A DNA stretch of 64,000 nucleotides from Candidatus Palauibacter rhopaloidicola (GCA_026914155.1 JAPPGH010000029.1:40395-104394); one strand, 5' to 3'; numbered from the stretch's first letter, positions 34,485 through 44,584 are shown. Program-made: numbers and translations. The notes: generated by a model not told the origin, from the letters alone.

Positions 34485-36020
34485 ATGTTCCGCGCCCCCC
34501 GCCGCGTCCTCTCCGTCGCCGCCGCGCTGGCCTCCCTCGCCGTCCTCGTCCCGGGCGGCGGGCCGCTCCTGGGTCAGGCCACCGCGATCGTCGGCGCAAC
34601 CCTCATCGACGGGAACGGCGGCCCGCCTCTCACCGATGCGACCGTTGTCGTGGAAGGGGACCGCATCGCCGCCGCCGGTCCGCGCGCGGAGGTCGACGTG
34701 CCGGACGGCGCTCGCGTCATCGACGGCGCCGGCAAGTTCGTCACGCCCGGCTTCGTCGACACGAACGTACACATCTCTCTGTACGGCGGGGGCAACAAGG
34801 ACCGGAAGGAAAGTTCCGTCTTCTACCGGTTGATGGGGCCCGAACTCACGCTCGAGGCCGCGCAGATGCACCTGAAGTTCGGCGTGACCCACCTCCGCGA
34901 CAGCTACGGCGCGCTCCCCGAACTCCAGCAGGTGCAGGACGCCATCGCCTCGGGCAAGGCCATCGGGCCGCGGCTCCAGGTCGCCGGCAACATCGTCGGC
35001 TGGGGCGGGCCCTATTCGATCACCTTCGCCCTCATTCCGGAGGACGACCTCTCGCTCTACGAGGAACAGTTCTCCGACCACATCGCCCAGGACGCGGGCG
35101 AAGATTTGATGGATCTGTATCCCGAGGAACTGCGCGTGAGGATCCGCGAGTACCTCGACAAGGGGGTGGACTTCCTCAAGTACGGGGGGACGAGTCACTG
35201 GGCGTTCCCCACGCTGATCGGGTTCTCGCCGGAGGCCCAGCGCGTGATCGTCGAGGAGACGCACGCGCGGGGCCTGCTCGCGGAGACTCACTCCACGAAT
35301 CCGGAGGGGCTGCGGCTCTCCGTCGAGGCGGGGATCGATCTCATCCAGCACCCCGAGGTGCTCGCGAACCGCGAGATGTCGGACGCGCTCGTCCAGCAGA
35401 TCGTGGACCGCGGCATCGTGTGCTCGATGCTCGTGAACACGATCACCGGTCCCGCCTGGGAGCACCACCTGGCGAACCGGGCGGCGGCCGAGGAACGCCT
35501 GGCCCGCGAAGCGGAGGGAGCCCAGGCGCGCGAGTGGGGGCGGCTGCGGCGTCCCGTGGAGCGGGAGAAGACGAGCTACCAGATTCGCCGCGAGCAGCGG
35601 GCGTTGGGGTACGGGACGGAGATGCGCCGCCTGAACGCCCGGAAGCTGATCGACGGCGGGTGCATCACCACGCTCGGCACGGACAACTATGCGGGCGTGG
35701 CGCCGGAGTACGGACGCACGCCCAAGCCCATCTGGCAGGAGCCCGGCATCGGGACGATCCTCGCCATCGAGGGTCTCGTGGAACTCGGGATGACGCCGGG
35801 CGAGGCGATCGTCGCCGCCACCCGCAACGGCGCCATCGCGGCGGGGGCGCTCGACGAGTTCGGCACGATCGAAGCCGGCAAGCTCGCCGACCTCCTCGTG
35901 CTCGACGCCGATCCGCTCGCCGATATCGCGAACATCCGGAAACAGTCGGTCGTCATGGCCGCCGGCAGGATCGTCGACGTCGACGCACTGCCGACCGAAC
36001 CGGTCTACTTCAAGCGTTGA
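34485..36020 (+). CDS. Exported amidohydrolase-family protein with Asn in the HxH metal motif (copy 2)
   Basis: A 511-residue close paralogue of the protein at 28821, collinear over its whole length. A signal peptide (about 1-31) is followed by IVGATLIDGNGG, VDFLKYGG, AETHSTN, IQHPEV, TLGTDNY and KLADLLVLDADPL. The metal motif again reads DTN94-V-H96 rather than DxHxH, so the change predates the duplication. The substrate loop near 110 (GNKDRKESSVFY) differs from copy 1, suggesting diverged specificity. GAGGAGG precedes the ATG at 34485. It leads a plus-strand run with the S9 peptidase (50-bp gap) and a beta-propeller gene, pointing to a role in peptide processing outside the cytoplasm. Confidence 0.85.
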   Translation: MFRAPRRVLSVAAALASLAVLVPGGGPLLGQATAIVGATLIDGNGGPPLTDATVVVEGDRIAAAGPRAEVDVPDGARVIDGAGKFVTPGFVDTNVHISLYGGGNKDRKESSVFYRLMGPELTLEAAQMHLKFGVTHLRDSYGALPELQQVQDAIASGKAIGPRLQVAGNIVGWGGPYSITFALIPEDDLSLYEEQFSDHIAQDAGEDLMDLYPEELRVRIREYLDKGVDFLKYGGTSHWAFPTLIGFSPEAQRVIVEETHARGLLAETHSTNPEGLRLSVEAGIDLIQHPEVLANREMSDALVQQIVDRGIVCSMLVNTITGPAWEHHLANRAAAEERLAREAEGAQAREWGRLRRPVEREKTSYQIRREQRALGYGTEMRRLNARKLIDGGCITTLGTDNYAGVAPEYGRTPKPIWQEPGIGTILAIEGLVELGMTPGEAIVAATRNGAIAAGALDEFGTIEAGKLADLLVLDADPLADIANIRKQSVVMAAGRIVDVDALPTEPVYFKR

Positions 36021-36070
36021 ACTCATGAAAGCCCCGATAACTCACGCAACTTCCGAAACAGGAGCGTCGG

Positions 36071-39000
36071 ATGCATGCGGTCTCTGATTCATCCCGTCCC
36101 CACGTCCGTCTCCGCCGCCGGTTCGTACTCGCGGCCGCCTTTCTCCTCGCGCCCGCCGCGCTGGCCGCCCAACAGGTCAAGCCGGGGCTGGATCACGAGG
36201 ACACGTACCGCTGGAACTCCATCGGTGGCCGCACGATCTCGGCGGACGGCGCCTGGCTCGCCTACATCCTGACGCCCTGGGACGGCGACCCCACGCTCGT
36301 GATCACGCGCAGCGACGGCTCGGCGGAGCGCCGCTTCCGGGGTCGCTCGCCCTCCTTCACGCGCGACTCCCGGCACCTCGCCTTCCGCGTGCCGCCGGTG
36401 AAGGCCGTGGTCGACTCGCTTCGCCTCGAGGGAACGCGGGGGAACGATCTGCCCGGCGACTCGCTCGCCGTCGTGAACTTGGCCGAAGCGTTCGCGGACG
36501 GCGCCGGAGATGACGGCGGAGTCCGGCGCGCCGGCCCCATCGATTCCTTCCGGGTCCCGGAGGACGGGGGCGCCTTCGTCGCCTATCTCCTGTCCGAGAA
36601 TGCGGAGGACGAAGAGGAGGAAGAAGAGGCCGAGGCTGAGGAGGAGGCCGAGGAAGCCGCCGAGGAGGAGGAAGAAGGCGAAGAAGAGGAAGAGGAGGAG
36701 CGCTCCGCCGAGTACGAGAAGCGGCACGAGAAGGAAGACGGGACACCGCTCGTCCTCCTGAATCTCGACACGGGTGAGGAGCACAGCTTCGCCGATGTCG
36801 TCTCCTACACGGTCGCGGACGCGGGGAACGGGCTCGCGTACGTAGCCTCGACCGAGGACGAGGGCGGGGACGGGATCCATCTGGTGAATCCGGCGAGCGG
36901 CGAGAGCGTGGAGGTGCTGGCCGGAGAGGGCCACTACGAGCAGGTCGCCTTCGACGAATCGGGGGAGCGCCTCGCCTTCCTCAGCAACGCGGACGAATGG
37001 GAGATGGATCAGCCGTCCTTCGCGCTCTACCGGTCCGATGGCGTGGCGGCGGAGAAGGTCGCGGACCACGAGACGGCCGGCGTGCCCGCCGGCTGGTGGA
37101 TCAGCGAGAACGGGTCCGTCTCCTTCAGCGAGGACGGGGATCGTCTCTTCTTCGGCACGGCGCCGCGTCCCGAGCCTGAGCCCGACGAGGAGATCCTCGA
37201 CGCGGACCGCGTGACGCTCGACATCTGGAACTGGCGCGACCCGTACCTGCAGCCGATGCAGCTCGTGCAGGCGAACCGCGAGCGCAACCGGTCGTACCTG
37301 GCGGTGGCGCACGAGGGCCGGGACGCCGTCGTGCAGTTGGGCACCGCGAGCATCCCCGACGTGTCGCGCCCCGAGACCGGCATGAGCGACTACGTCCTCG
37401 CCACGACCGACGTGCCCCACCGCCAGAAGATCTCTTGGGACGGGCGCTACGAAGATGCCTACGCGGTGGATGTGCTGACCGGCGAACGCCGCACGATCGT
37501 GGAGGCGGTGCGCGGCTTCGGGGGCGCCAGCCTCTCACCGGATGGGACGTACGCGTACTGGTGGGATGAGACGGACCGGGACTGGAAGGCCGCGCCGATG
37601 GACGGCTCCGGGCCTGCGCGCAGCCTGACCGGGAGTCTTCCGGTCGCCTTCTACAACGAACTCGACGATCACCCGCAGGGACCGCCCCCCTACGGCGGCG
37701 CGACGTGGGTCGAAGAAGACGCCGCCATGCTCGTGTACGACCGCAACGACGTGTGGCGCGTCGACCCGAGCGGCGACGAGGCCGCCGTGCGTCTCACGCA
37801 GGGAAGGGAGACCGACCTCCGCTACCGGGTGCAGCGCGTGGCCGAGGGCGGAGGCGGCAACTTCTTCGGGTTCGGCTTCGGCGGCGGCGGCGCGGGCGAG
37901 GGCATCGAGGAGGGCGAGGTCCTCTTCTCCGTGTTCGACATGGGCACGAAGGCGTCCGGATTCGCGCGCGGCCGGACGGACGAGGCGGGCCGGGTGGAGG
38001 AACTGGTCATGGACGACGTGCGCTACGCGGCGCCGACGAAGGCGGAGGACGCCGAGCGCTACGTGTGGACGCGCCAGACGTTCGTCGAGTTCCCCGACCT
38101 GTGGGTCGGCGACGCCGACTTCGGGAACGCGCGCAAGGTGAGCGACGCGAACCCGCAGCAGGCGGAGTACCGCTGGGGGAGCGCCGAACTCGTCCACTGG
38201 ATGTCGAACGACCGCACGCCGCTCGACGGCATCCTGATCAAGCCGGACGGCTTCGACGCCTCGCAGCAGTATCCGCTCATGGTCTACTTCTACGAGCGCA
38301 TGTCCGACGGGCTGCACAGCTACCAGCCGCCGCTGCCGAACCGGGCGTCGGTCCGCTTCTCCTTCTACGCGAGCCGCGGCTACGTCGTGTTCGTCCCCGA
38401 CATCCCGTACGAGATCGGCTATCCGGGCGAGAGCGCGCTCGACGCCGTCGTGCCCGGCGTGCAGGCGCTCATCGCGCAGGGGTTCATCGATCCGGACCGC
38501 GTCGGCGTGCAGGGCCACTCGTGGGGCGGATACCAGATCGCCTACATGATCACGAAGACGAACGTCTTCGCCGCGGCCGAGGCGGGGGCGCCCGTGTCGA
38601 ACATGACGAGCGCATACGGCGGCATCCGCTGGCAGAGCGGGATGAGCCGCATGTTCCAGTACGAGCGCACGCAGAGCCGGATCGGCGGGACGCTGTGGGA
38701 CGAGCGCGACCGCTACATCCACAACTCGCCCGTCTTCTTCGCCGACAAGATCCGGACGCCGCTCCTCATGCTCCACAACGACGAGGACGGCGCGGTGCCG
38801 TGGTACCAGGGGATCGAGATGTTCGTCGCCATGCGCCGGCTGGAACTGCCGGTGTTCATGCTGAACTACAACGGCGAGGGACACGGGCTCGGGCGTCAGG
38901 CGAACCAGGAGGACTGGGCGATCCGCATGCAGCAGTTCTTCGATTACTACCTGATCGACGCCCCGGCCCCGCGCTGGATGGAGGAGGGCGTCCCGGCCGT

Positions 39001-39091
39001 CGTGAAGGGACGCGACCTTGGCCTCGAACTCATCGGCAAGCCGGTCTCCGAACAGGGCGGCGTCTCCAGCGAGCGCGGCTCGAGAGGGTGA
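36071..39091 (+). CDS. Exported S9-family prolyl-oligopeptidase-like serine peptidase with acidic insert
   Basis: A 1006-residue S9 peptidase with a signal peptide (about 1-34, ending AALAAQ). An N-terminal beta-propeller is followed by an alpha/beta-hydrolase domain with the triad S817 (GHSWGGY), D906 (HNDEDGAVPW) and H938 (GEGHGLG). It is longer than typical DPP-IV-like members. Residues 178-210 are almost all Glu and Asp in a propeller loop, an unusual polyanionic insert. It probably cleaves peptides in the periplasm or at the surface. AGGAG lies about 8 bp before the ATG. Its stop overlaps a GTG of the beta-propeller gene (GTGA), and the upstream neighbour is an amidohydrolase. Confidence 0.9.
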   Translation: MHAVSDSSRPHVRLRRRFVLAAAFLLAPAALAAQQVKPGLDHEDTYRWNSIGGRTISADGAWLAYILTPWDGDPTLVITRSDGSAERRFRGRSPSFTRDSRHLAFRVPPVKAVVDSLRLEGTRGNDLPGDSLAVVNLAEAFADGAGDDGGVRRAGPIDSFRVPEDGGAFVAYLLSENAEDEEEEEEAEAEEEAEEAAEEEEEGEEEEEEERSAEYEKRHEKEDGTPLVLLNLDTGEEHSFADVVSYTVADAGNGLAYVASTEDEGGDGIHLVNPASGESVEVLAGEGHYEQVAFDESGERLAFLSNADEWEMDQPSFALYRSDGVAAEKVADHETAGVPAGWWISENGSVSFSEDGDRLFFGTAPRPEPEPDEEILDADRVTLDIWNWRDPYLQPMQLVQANRERNRSYLAVAHEGRDAVVQLGTASIPDVSRPETGMSDYVLATTDVPHRQKISWDGRYEDAYAVDVLTGERRTIVEAVRGFGGASLSPDGTYAYWWDETDRDWKAAPMDGSGPARSLTGSLPVAFYNELDDHPQGPPPYGGATWVEEDAAMLVYDRNDVWRVDPSGDEAAVRLTQGRETDLRYRVQRVAEGGGGNFFGFGFGGGGAGEGIEEGEVLFSVFDMGTKASGFARGRTDEAGRVEELVMDDVRYAAPTKAEDAERYVWTRQTFVEFPDLWVGDADFGNARKVSDANPQQAEYRWGSAELVHWMSNDRTPLDGILIKPDGFDASQQYPLMVYFYERMSDGLHSYQPPLPNRASVRFSFYASRGYVVFVPDIPYEIGYPGESALDAVVPGVQALIAQGFIDPDRVGVQGHSWGGYQIAYMITKTNVFAAAEAGAPVSNMTSAYGGIRWQSGMSRMFQYERTQSRIGGTLWDERDRYIHNSPVFFADKIRTPLLMLHNDEDGAVPWYQGIEMFVAMRRLELPVFMLNYNGEGHGLGRQANQEDWAIRMQQFFDYYLIDAPAPRWMEEGVPAVVKGRDLGLELIGKPVSEQGGVSSERGSRG

Positions 39092-40377
39092 GGAGCCGGC
39101 CGGGAGTCCGCCGGGTGACGCGAGCCACGGCGGCGATCCTGCTGACGGCAGCGGGCCCCGCGCCCGCTCTCGGCATGGAGGCGCCACGCGCCCCGCAGGA
39201 GGTGACGGTCGAGACCCTCGAGGGGGGTCGCATCCTCGTGCGCAACTCCGCCCCGCCGCGGGGAGGGGGGCCCGAGGAATGGCGCCTGGTCGAGGAACTC
39301 CGGCTCGGCCAGGCCGATGGCACCGGACCCGAGGTCTTCGGCGATGTGCACGATGTCGCCGTGGACGAGCCAGGCAACATCTACGTCCTGGATGTCGGCT
39401 CGAAAGAGGTTCGCGTCTTCGACCGCGACGGCCGGCATCTGCGAAACATGGCCCGCGGAGGCGAGGGGCCCGGCGAGGTGCGCTACCGGGACTGGGCCTC
39501 CGGCCAGGCGCTTGTGTTCCAGCCGCCGAACCGGCTCTGGATCGGCGATGGCCGACAACAGCTGAGTTTCGATTCCCTCGGGAACGAACTCAGCCGCGCC
39601 GGAGGTTTCCTCGTAGGCGGCCAACTCCCGCCCCGGAGCAAGATCGTCGCCGCGGACGACCAGGGCTTCGTCTACCAGGAGGTACGCGTCAGCGACCGGA
39701 CGCGGTCGGGGGACGAGACCACCTCCCACAGCCGAACCTACGGCGTGCGCCTCCCGGTGTACCCGGAGCATCCGAGCCCCTTCGTGCCCCGGGACTCCGT
39801 GCTGCTCGACAGCCGCATCACCACCAACACGATGCAAAGCAGAAGCGAGAGCGGGGGCAACATCACGTTTGGCGGCATCGTGAGGGTCTCGATTCCGCGG
39901 CGCGCGTGGGCGTTCGCGGGCGGTGAAACGGTGTGGGCGGCGAACAGAGCGGCATACCGCTTTCACGAGATTACATTCGTCGGCGACACCGTTCGTACGA
40001 TCGAACTGGGCAACGCGCCCCAGCCTCCGCCCGACGACTCGGACGAGTCCGAGTTCGAGCCCCTGATTGCGGGTCTGAGCGTGTCGCCGGAGGGCTGGCT
40101 CTGGGTGCTGCGTTTTCCGGACGACCCCGATAACCCGGGCGACCATCGCGTATGGGATCTGTTCGACAATTGCGGCCGGTACCGCGGCGAGGTTTCCTCG
40201 TCAGAGGGAATCGCAACCGTCCGGTTTGGAGGCGAAGCGGTGGATCCCATCGATTTCGGCGCGGGAGGCGTGATCCACGGAATCGCCCGCGACGCGCTGG
40301 GCTTGAGCTACGTGCTCCGCCTCCGCCTTGAGAGCGCGGCCGGTATGCGGCCGACCCGGGAGGTCTGTCCCTTCTGA
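39088..40377 (+). CDS. Exported 6-bladed beta-propeller protein (third paralogue)
   Basis: A protein of about 429 residues in the same family as the tandem pair at 2139-4672, but more diverged. It has a signal peptide ending PALG, then VHDVAVDEPGNIYVLDVGSK and the motif RGGEGPGEV that mirrors the GEGPGEF blades of the others. It is a probable ligand-binding scaffold outside the cytoplasm, with no catalytic motif. The GTG at 39088 overlaps the S9 peptidase stop as GTGA, giving an Arg-rich signal n-region; a GTG at 39115 with GGGAG 8 bp upstream is an equally good alternative. It ends the amidohydrolase - S9 peptidase - propeller run. Confidence 0.78.
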   Translation: MRSRPGVRRVTRATAAILLTAAGPAPALGMEAPRAPQEVTVETLEGGRILVRNSAPPRGGGPEEWRLVEELRLGQADGTGPEVFGDVHDVAVDEPGNIYVLDVGSKEVRVFDRDGRHLRNMARGGEGPGEVRYRDWASGQALVFQPPNRLWIGDGRQQLSFDSLGNELSRAGGFLVGGQLPPRSKIVAADDQGFVYQEVRVSDRTRSGDETTSHSRTYGVRLPVYPEHPSPFVPRDSVLLDSRITTNTMQSRSESGGNITFGGIVRVSIPRRAWAFAGGETVWAANRAAYRFHEITFVGDTVRTIELGNAPQPPPDDSDESEFEPLIAGLSVSPEGWLWVLRFPDDPDNPGDHRVWDLFDNCGRYRGEVSSSEGIATVRFGGEAVDPIDFGAGGVIHGIARDALGLSYVLRLRLESAAGMRPTREVCPF

Positions 40378-40575
40378 TCGACGGCTCGCGCGTCCCGAGC
40401 TGTACGCGTTCGCACTGAGGGCAGGGACGCAGGGGACCGGCAACCTCGTTCCCCCAAAACCAGGGCGTGCCGGATCGTCCCCGCTGCGAGCCGGAACAGC
40501 GCCGCGTGCGAAACCGGACGCCGACCAGTACCTCGGACTGTCAGATCGGGAGGGTAGCAGGCACCTTCAGCATTC

Positions 40576-41973
40576 ATGGCCACATCACGGACGTTTCGCG
40601 AGCGCCTGAGGCAACGGGTGCGAAGGCTGCGGTTTCCGCATCCGCTGACGCTGCTCACGGTCGCCATCCTGGCGGCTGCGGCGCTGTCGTACGTGCTGCC
40701 GGCGGGGGAGTACGACCGGCGGGACGATCCGGTGACGGGGCGCAGCGTGGTGGTGCCCGGAACCTTCCACGAGGTGGAAGCCAACCGGATCGGCGCCTTC
40801 GAGGCGATCGTTGCGATCCCGCGGGGGATGGCGGACCGCGCCGATGTCGTGTTCCTCATCTTTCTCATCGGCGGGGCGTTCGCCGTGTTCGATGCGACGG
40901 GGGCGCTCCGGCGCGGCGTGACCTGGCTCGTCCGGGGGCTCGAGGGCCGCGAGATCCTCGCGATCCCGGTCGTCTGTCTCGCCTTTGCGGCGGGCGGCGT
41001 GACGGAGAACATGCAGGAGGAGATCATCCCCCTCGTGCCCGCGCTCATGCTGCTCACCAAGCGGCTCGGCTACTCTCCGATGGTGGGGGTGGCCGTCAGC
41101 GCGGGCTCCGCCTTCGTGGGGTCGGCCTTCAGCCCCATCAACCCGTTCCAGGTCCAGATCGCCCAGAAGGTGTCCGACGTGGCGCTGCTCTCCGGCTGGG
41201 CGTTCCGTCTCGCGTTCCTGGCCATCGCCCTCGGTCTCTGGATCTGGTGGACGATGCGGTATGCCGCGCGTACCCGTGCGGGGCCCGAGGCAGAGGAGAC
41301 GACGGACGTCTCGGAGCCGGATGGGGCACTCGGCTGGAGGGACGTAACCATCTTCGCGATCGTCGCCTCGACCTTCGTCGTCCTCGTGTGGGGACTGCTC
41401 CGGTGGGAGTGGGAGTTCGACCACATGTCGGCCCTCTTCTTCATCATGGGCGTCGTGGTGGGGATCATAGGCCGGCTCGGCGTGACCGGGACGGCCCATG
41501 CCTACGCCGAAGGCTTCCGGTCGATGGGATACGCCGCGCTGCTTATCGGCTTCGCCAACGCGATCTACGTGGTCATGGATGACGCGCGGATCATCGACAC
41601 CATCGTGCGCGGACTGTTCGTCCCGCTCGCGGATCTGCCGCTCGCGCTCTCGGCCATCGGCATGTCGGCCGCGCAGGGCGTGCTGCACTTCGCCGTGCCC
41701 AGCGTGAGCGGCCAGGCCGTGCTGACGCTGCCCGTCCTCGTACCGCTCTCGGACCTGCTCGGGCTCTCGCGGCAGATCACGATCCTCGCCTACCAGTACG
41801 GGGCGGGGCTGTGCGAATTGATCACGCCCACCAACGGCGCCCTGATGGCGATCCTGGCCGCGAGCGGCGTCCGCTACGAGTCGTGGCTGCGCTTCGTGAT
41901 CCCGCGCTACCTCATGCTGATGGCGCTCGGAGCGGTCGCCCTCGTGATCGCCCTCGCCATCGGCTACAGCTGA
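40576..41973 (+). CDS. YfcC/DcuC-family membrane transporter
   Basis: A 465-residue inner-membrane carrier with about 12 hydrophobic segments, of the YfcC type (PF03606). Typical segments are ALSYVLPAGEYDR after TM1, GGVTENMQEEIIPLVP, SAFSPINPFQVQIAQ and the C-terminal CELITPTNGALMAIL. Related proteins carry C4-dicarboxylates, amino acids such as arginine/ornithine, or remain uncharacterised; the presence of many peptidases nearby favours an amino-acid-like substrate, which is inference. A 198-bp gap separates it from the propeller gene, so it probably has its own promoter. The ATG at 40576 gives a basic N-terminus before TM1. Confidence 0.85.
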   Translation: MATSRTFRERLRQRVRRLRFPHPLTLLTVAILAAAALSYVLPAGEYDRRDDPVTGRSVVVPGTFHEVEANRIGAFEAIVAIPRGMADRADVVFLIFLIGGAFAVFDATGALRRGVTWLVRGLEGREILAIPVVCLAFAAGGVTENMQEEIIPLVPALMLLTKRLGYSPMVGVAVSAGSAFVGSAFSPINPFQVQIAQKVSDVALLSGWAFRLAFLAIALGLWIWWTMRYAARTRAGPEAEETTDVSEPDGALGWRDVTIFAIVASTFVVLVWGLLRWEWEFDHMSALFFIMGVVVGIIGRLGVTGTAHAYAEGFRSMGYAALLIGFANAIYVVMDDARIIDTIVRGLFVPLADLPLALSAIGMSAAQGVLHFAVPSVSGQAVLTLPVLVPLSDLLGLSRQITILAYQYGAGLCELITPTNGALMAILAASGVRYESWLRFVIPRYLMLMALGAVALVIALAIGYS

Positions 41974-42004
41974 GCCTCACCACGTTCCCGCGGGAATGTC
42001 CGAG

Positions 42005-44584
42005 TCAGAAGTTCTGGCGATCAGCCGAACAGGCCGGCGAAGTCCCGAGCCACCCCGTCGCCCAGCCGGCGGGGCCGGCGGCGGTCCAGGCGTCGCGCGC
42101 CAGCCAGTCCATCGCCGGTTCCCCGATCGGCGCGCCCGGCGGCGCGTTCGGCGTCCCCGGCATCTCGTAGGGCGCCGAGGGCTTCTCGAGGAAGCGCTCG
42201 ATGTCGCGGGCGACCATCGCGGCGAAGGCGGCGTCCCGCTCCGGCGGCGGGTTCGCGACCATCTCGGCCCGCATGTCCGTCAGGCTTCGCGTCGCGATGG
42301 CGCGCACGTGCGGCATGGACGCCTGGTCCGCGAGGGCCATGATCCGATCCACGACCACGCGGAACGCGGCCAGGCGGAGTTCGGTGCGGTACGGCGTCTC
42401 GTTCGGCTCCGGGCGCACGGCGTCGACCAGCGTTGTCAGCACTTCCTTCAGGCCGGGCAGGCTCGGGTCGAGCGCGTGCTGCTGCACGAGCCGCGCCGCC
42501 CGCGACGGTTCGAGGACGCGTGACACGGTGTGGTCCGTCGCCACCACCGCCGGCGTGACGGCATCGAAGGCCGGCCCGGTGTAGCGCGGAAACGTCTCGC
42601 GCGAGCGCCCGAAGCCCGGCGGCCGAGGCGGCAGCAATTCAAGCACACCGGCAGGGATCTCCAACTCCGCCGGCCGCATCGTCCGGGCCAGCGCGCCCAG
42701 CGCCGCCCGCTGCGCCTCGCCGGCGACGCGCTTCACCGGCGTCCGCCCATCCCCGCGGAAGGCGTAGACGTACTCCAGCCCTCCGAGCAGCGAGGCGGCC
42801 GCGTCCACCTGGTAGCGGTGGTGCATGTACAGCGGGACCAGCGCCTCCTCGACCGTCACGATCGGCCGCCCGGCGCGGATCGCGCCCTCGCCGAAGCGGT
42901 CCAGCGAGTGCCGCCGCACGTCCATCATCCGCTCGAGTTCCGCCGCCGCGTCCACCCCGTTCGACCACTGGTCGGCGCGCGCGTGGATGTTGATGTCCTG
43001 GTTCGTGAACAGGATGACGTCCTCGTCCCAGGCTTCGTCGAGGATCCGCTGCAGCTCGGCGGCTTCGTCCGCTCCCTCCGGGAATTCGGAGTACCCGTAC
43101 ACGATCGCGACCTTGTCCCACTCTCCAATGTCCACGTCATAGACCTCGGAATAGTCGAGCTGTCCGGCGTCGCCCAGCGTCACGAGCGGATGGGGATAGT
43201 CCATGACCGAGATCCGGCCGAGCCGGCTGTCGTAGTAGTTGTGGACGAGGCCGAGCGTGTGTCCCACTTCGTGCGCCGAGAGCTGCCGGATCCTCGCCAG
43301 CGCCCACTCCGCCAGGTCCGCCGGCGCTTCGTCCCCGTTGGCATAGGGCGAGAGGAGACCCTCGGCGATCAGGTAGTCCTGCCGCCACCGGAGCGAGCCC
43401 AGCGTCACCACCCCCTTGAGGATCTCGCCCGTGCGGGGGTCGGTGACGGAGCCGCCCGTGCTCCAGCCCCGCGTCGAGCGGTGCACCCAGTTGATCACGT
43501 TGTACCGCACGTCGTGCGAACTCACGCCGTCCGGGAGCATCTCCACCCGGTACGCGTCCCGGAAGCCCGCCGCCTCGAACGCCTGGTTCCACCACCGCGC
43601 CCCCTCGAGCAGCGCCGTCCGGATCGGCTCCGGCGCCCCCGGGTCCAGGTAGTAGACGATGGGCTCGACCGGCTCGCTCATGGCCGCCGACGGGTCCCGC
43701 TTCTCGAGCCGGTGGCGCCGGATGAACCGCTGCTGCATATCCTCTCCCAGCGGCGCCGAGTAGTCCGCGAAGCTCATGGCTCCGTAGCCGGACCGGGGAT
43801 CGAAGGCCCTGGGCGTGTACTCCCCCAACTCCGGCAGTTGCACGAAGGAGTGATGGAGGCGGATCGTGGCCGCCTCGCCGGTCGAGGCCACGTTCGCGAC
43901 GCCTTCGAACGCCCCGCCGCCGCCTCCGAATCCGCCGAAGCCGCCGCCCCCGCCGCCCGGCTGGCGGACGAAGGTGAGGGATGCCTCGATCTCGGTGTTC
44001 TCCGGGAACCCCATCGTCATCGGCAGGTGCACGGCGCTCCGGCCCGCGTCGAACCGGTATGTCCCCGGCCGCAGCCGCTGCGCCCAGTTGATCATGTCCC
44101 GGACGACGAAGTCCGTCGCGTCGACGAGCACGCGCCCGTCCGTCTCCGCCGCCGCCGTGAAGCCCCACAGCGTGGAGGGGGCGAAGGCGTCCGTCACCGC
44201 CTGCACCTCGCTCGGGTTCGTGCTGCTCGCCCGGAAGTCGAGGTTCGGCTGGATCATCAGCACCTTCGGCCCCACCCGGTGGAAGCGCACGAGGCGGGAG
44301 CCCGAGAGCGCGCCGCGGTCGAGACCGATGTCGTTCGACCCCAGCCCCGAGGCGAGCCCCGTCATGTGAAGGATGTCCGTGTCCCAGCGCGAGATCTCGA
44401 GCCACAGCTTGCCGCTCGAGGCCTCCCAGTACATGGGGATGAAGCCGTCGATGGCCCGCATCGAGGCCGTCCTGTCCTCGATCGAGGGGAGTGAATCCCC
44501 GGAGTCCTGTGCCACGGCGAAGGCAGGACCGAGAAAAAGGAGAACGACGGGAAGGAGCTTTCGGAAACGGGTCAAGGAGTACAC
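42005..44584 (-). CDS. Exported zinc-dependent metalloprotease (DUF5117/DUF4953 met-zincin type)
   Basis: An 859-residue protein with a signal peptide of about 26 residues ending FAVAQ. The N-terminal half corresponds to DUF5118/DUF5117 (VDATDFVVRDM and FVRQPGGG stand out). The catalytic domain has H438-E-V-G-H442-T-L-G-L-V-H448, a complete HExxHxxGxxH met-zincin site, followed by SVMDYPHP, which supplies the Met-turn. A Gly-rich loop occupies about 225-245. It should be a secreted or periplasmic endopeptidase. An AGGAGG site 5 bp upstream fixes the GTG at 44584; the longer open frame upstream lacks any signal. It is divergent from the interrupted gene at 44830. Confidence 0.9.
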   Translation of the reverse strand: MYSLTRFRKLLPVVLLFLGPAFAVAQDSGDSLPSIEDRTASMRAIDGFIPMYWEASSGKLWLEISRWDTDILHMTGLASGLGSNDIGLDRGALSGSRLVRFHRVGPKVLMIQPNLDFRASSTNPSEVQAVTDAFAPSTLWGFTAAAETDGRVLVDATDFVVRDMINWAQRLRPGTYRFDAGRSAVHLPMTMGFPENTEIEASLTFVRQPGGGGGGFGGFGGGGGAFEGVANVASTGEAATIRLHHSFVQLPELGEYTPRAFDPRSGYGAMSFADYSAPLGEDMQQRFIRRHRLEKRDPSAAMSEPVEPIVYYLDPGAPEPIRTALLEGARWWNQAFEAAGFRDAYRVEMLPDGVSSHDVRYNVINWVHRSTRGWSTGGSVTDPRTGEILKGVVTLGSLRWRQDYLIAEGLLSPYANGDEAPADLAEWALARIRQLSAHEVGHTLGLVHNYYDSRLGRISVMDYPHPLVTLGDAGQLDYSEVYDVDIGEWDKVAIVYGYSEFPEGADEAAELQRILDEAWDEDVILFTNQDINIHARADQWSNGVDAAAELERMMDVRRHSLDRFGEGAIRAGRPIVTVEEALVPLYMHHRYQVDAAASLLGGLEYVYAFRGDGRTPVKRVAGEAQRAALGALARTMRPAELEIPAGVLELLPPRPPGFGRSRETFPRYTGPAFDAVTPAVVATDHTVSRVLEPSRAARLVQQHALDPSLPGLKEVLTTLVDAVRPEPNETPYRTELRLAAFRVVVDRIMALADQASMPHVRAIATRSLTDMRAEMVANPPPERDAAFAAMVARDIERFLEKPSAPYEMPGTPNAPPGAPIGEPAMDWLARDAWTAAGPAGWATGWLGTSPACSADRQNF

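Noticed and set aside
41985-41996. TTCCCGCGGGAA palindrome as a terminator between convergent genes
   Set aside because: It has no room for a stable loop unless reduced to a 4-bp stem and lacks a T-tract; probably a chance palindrome.
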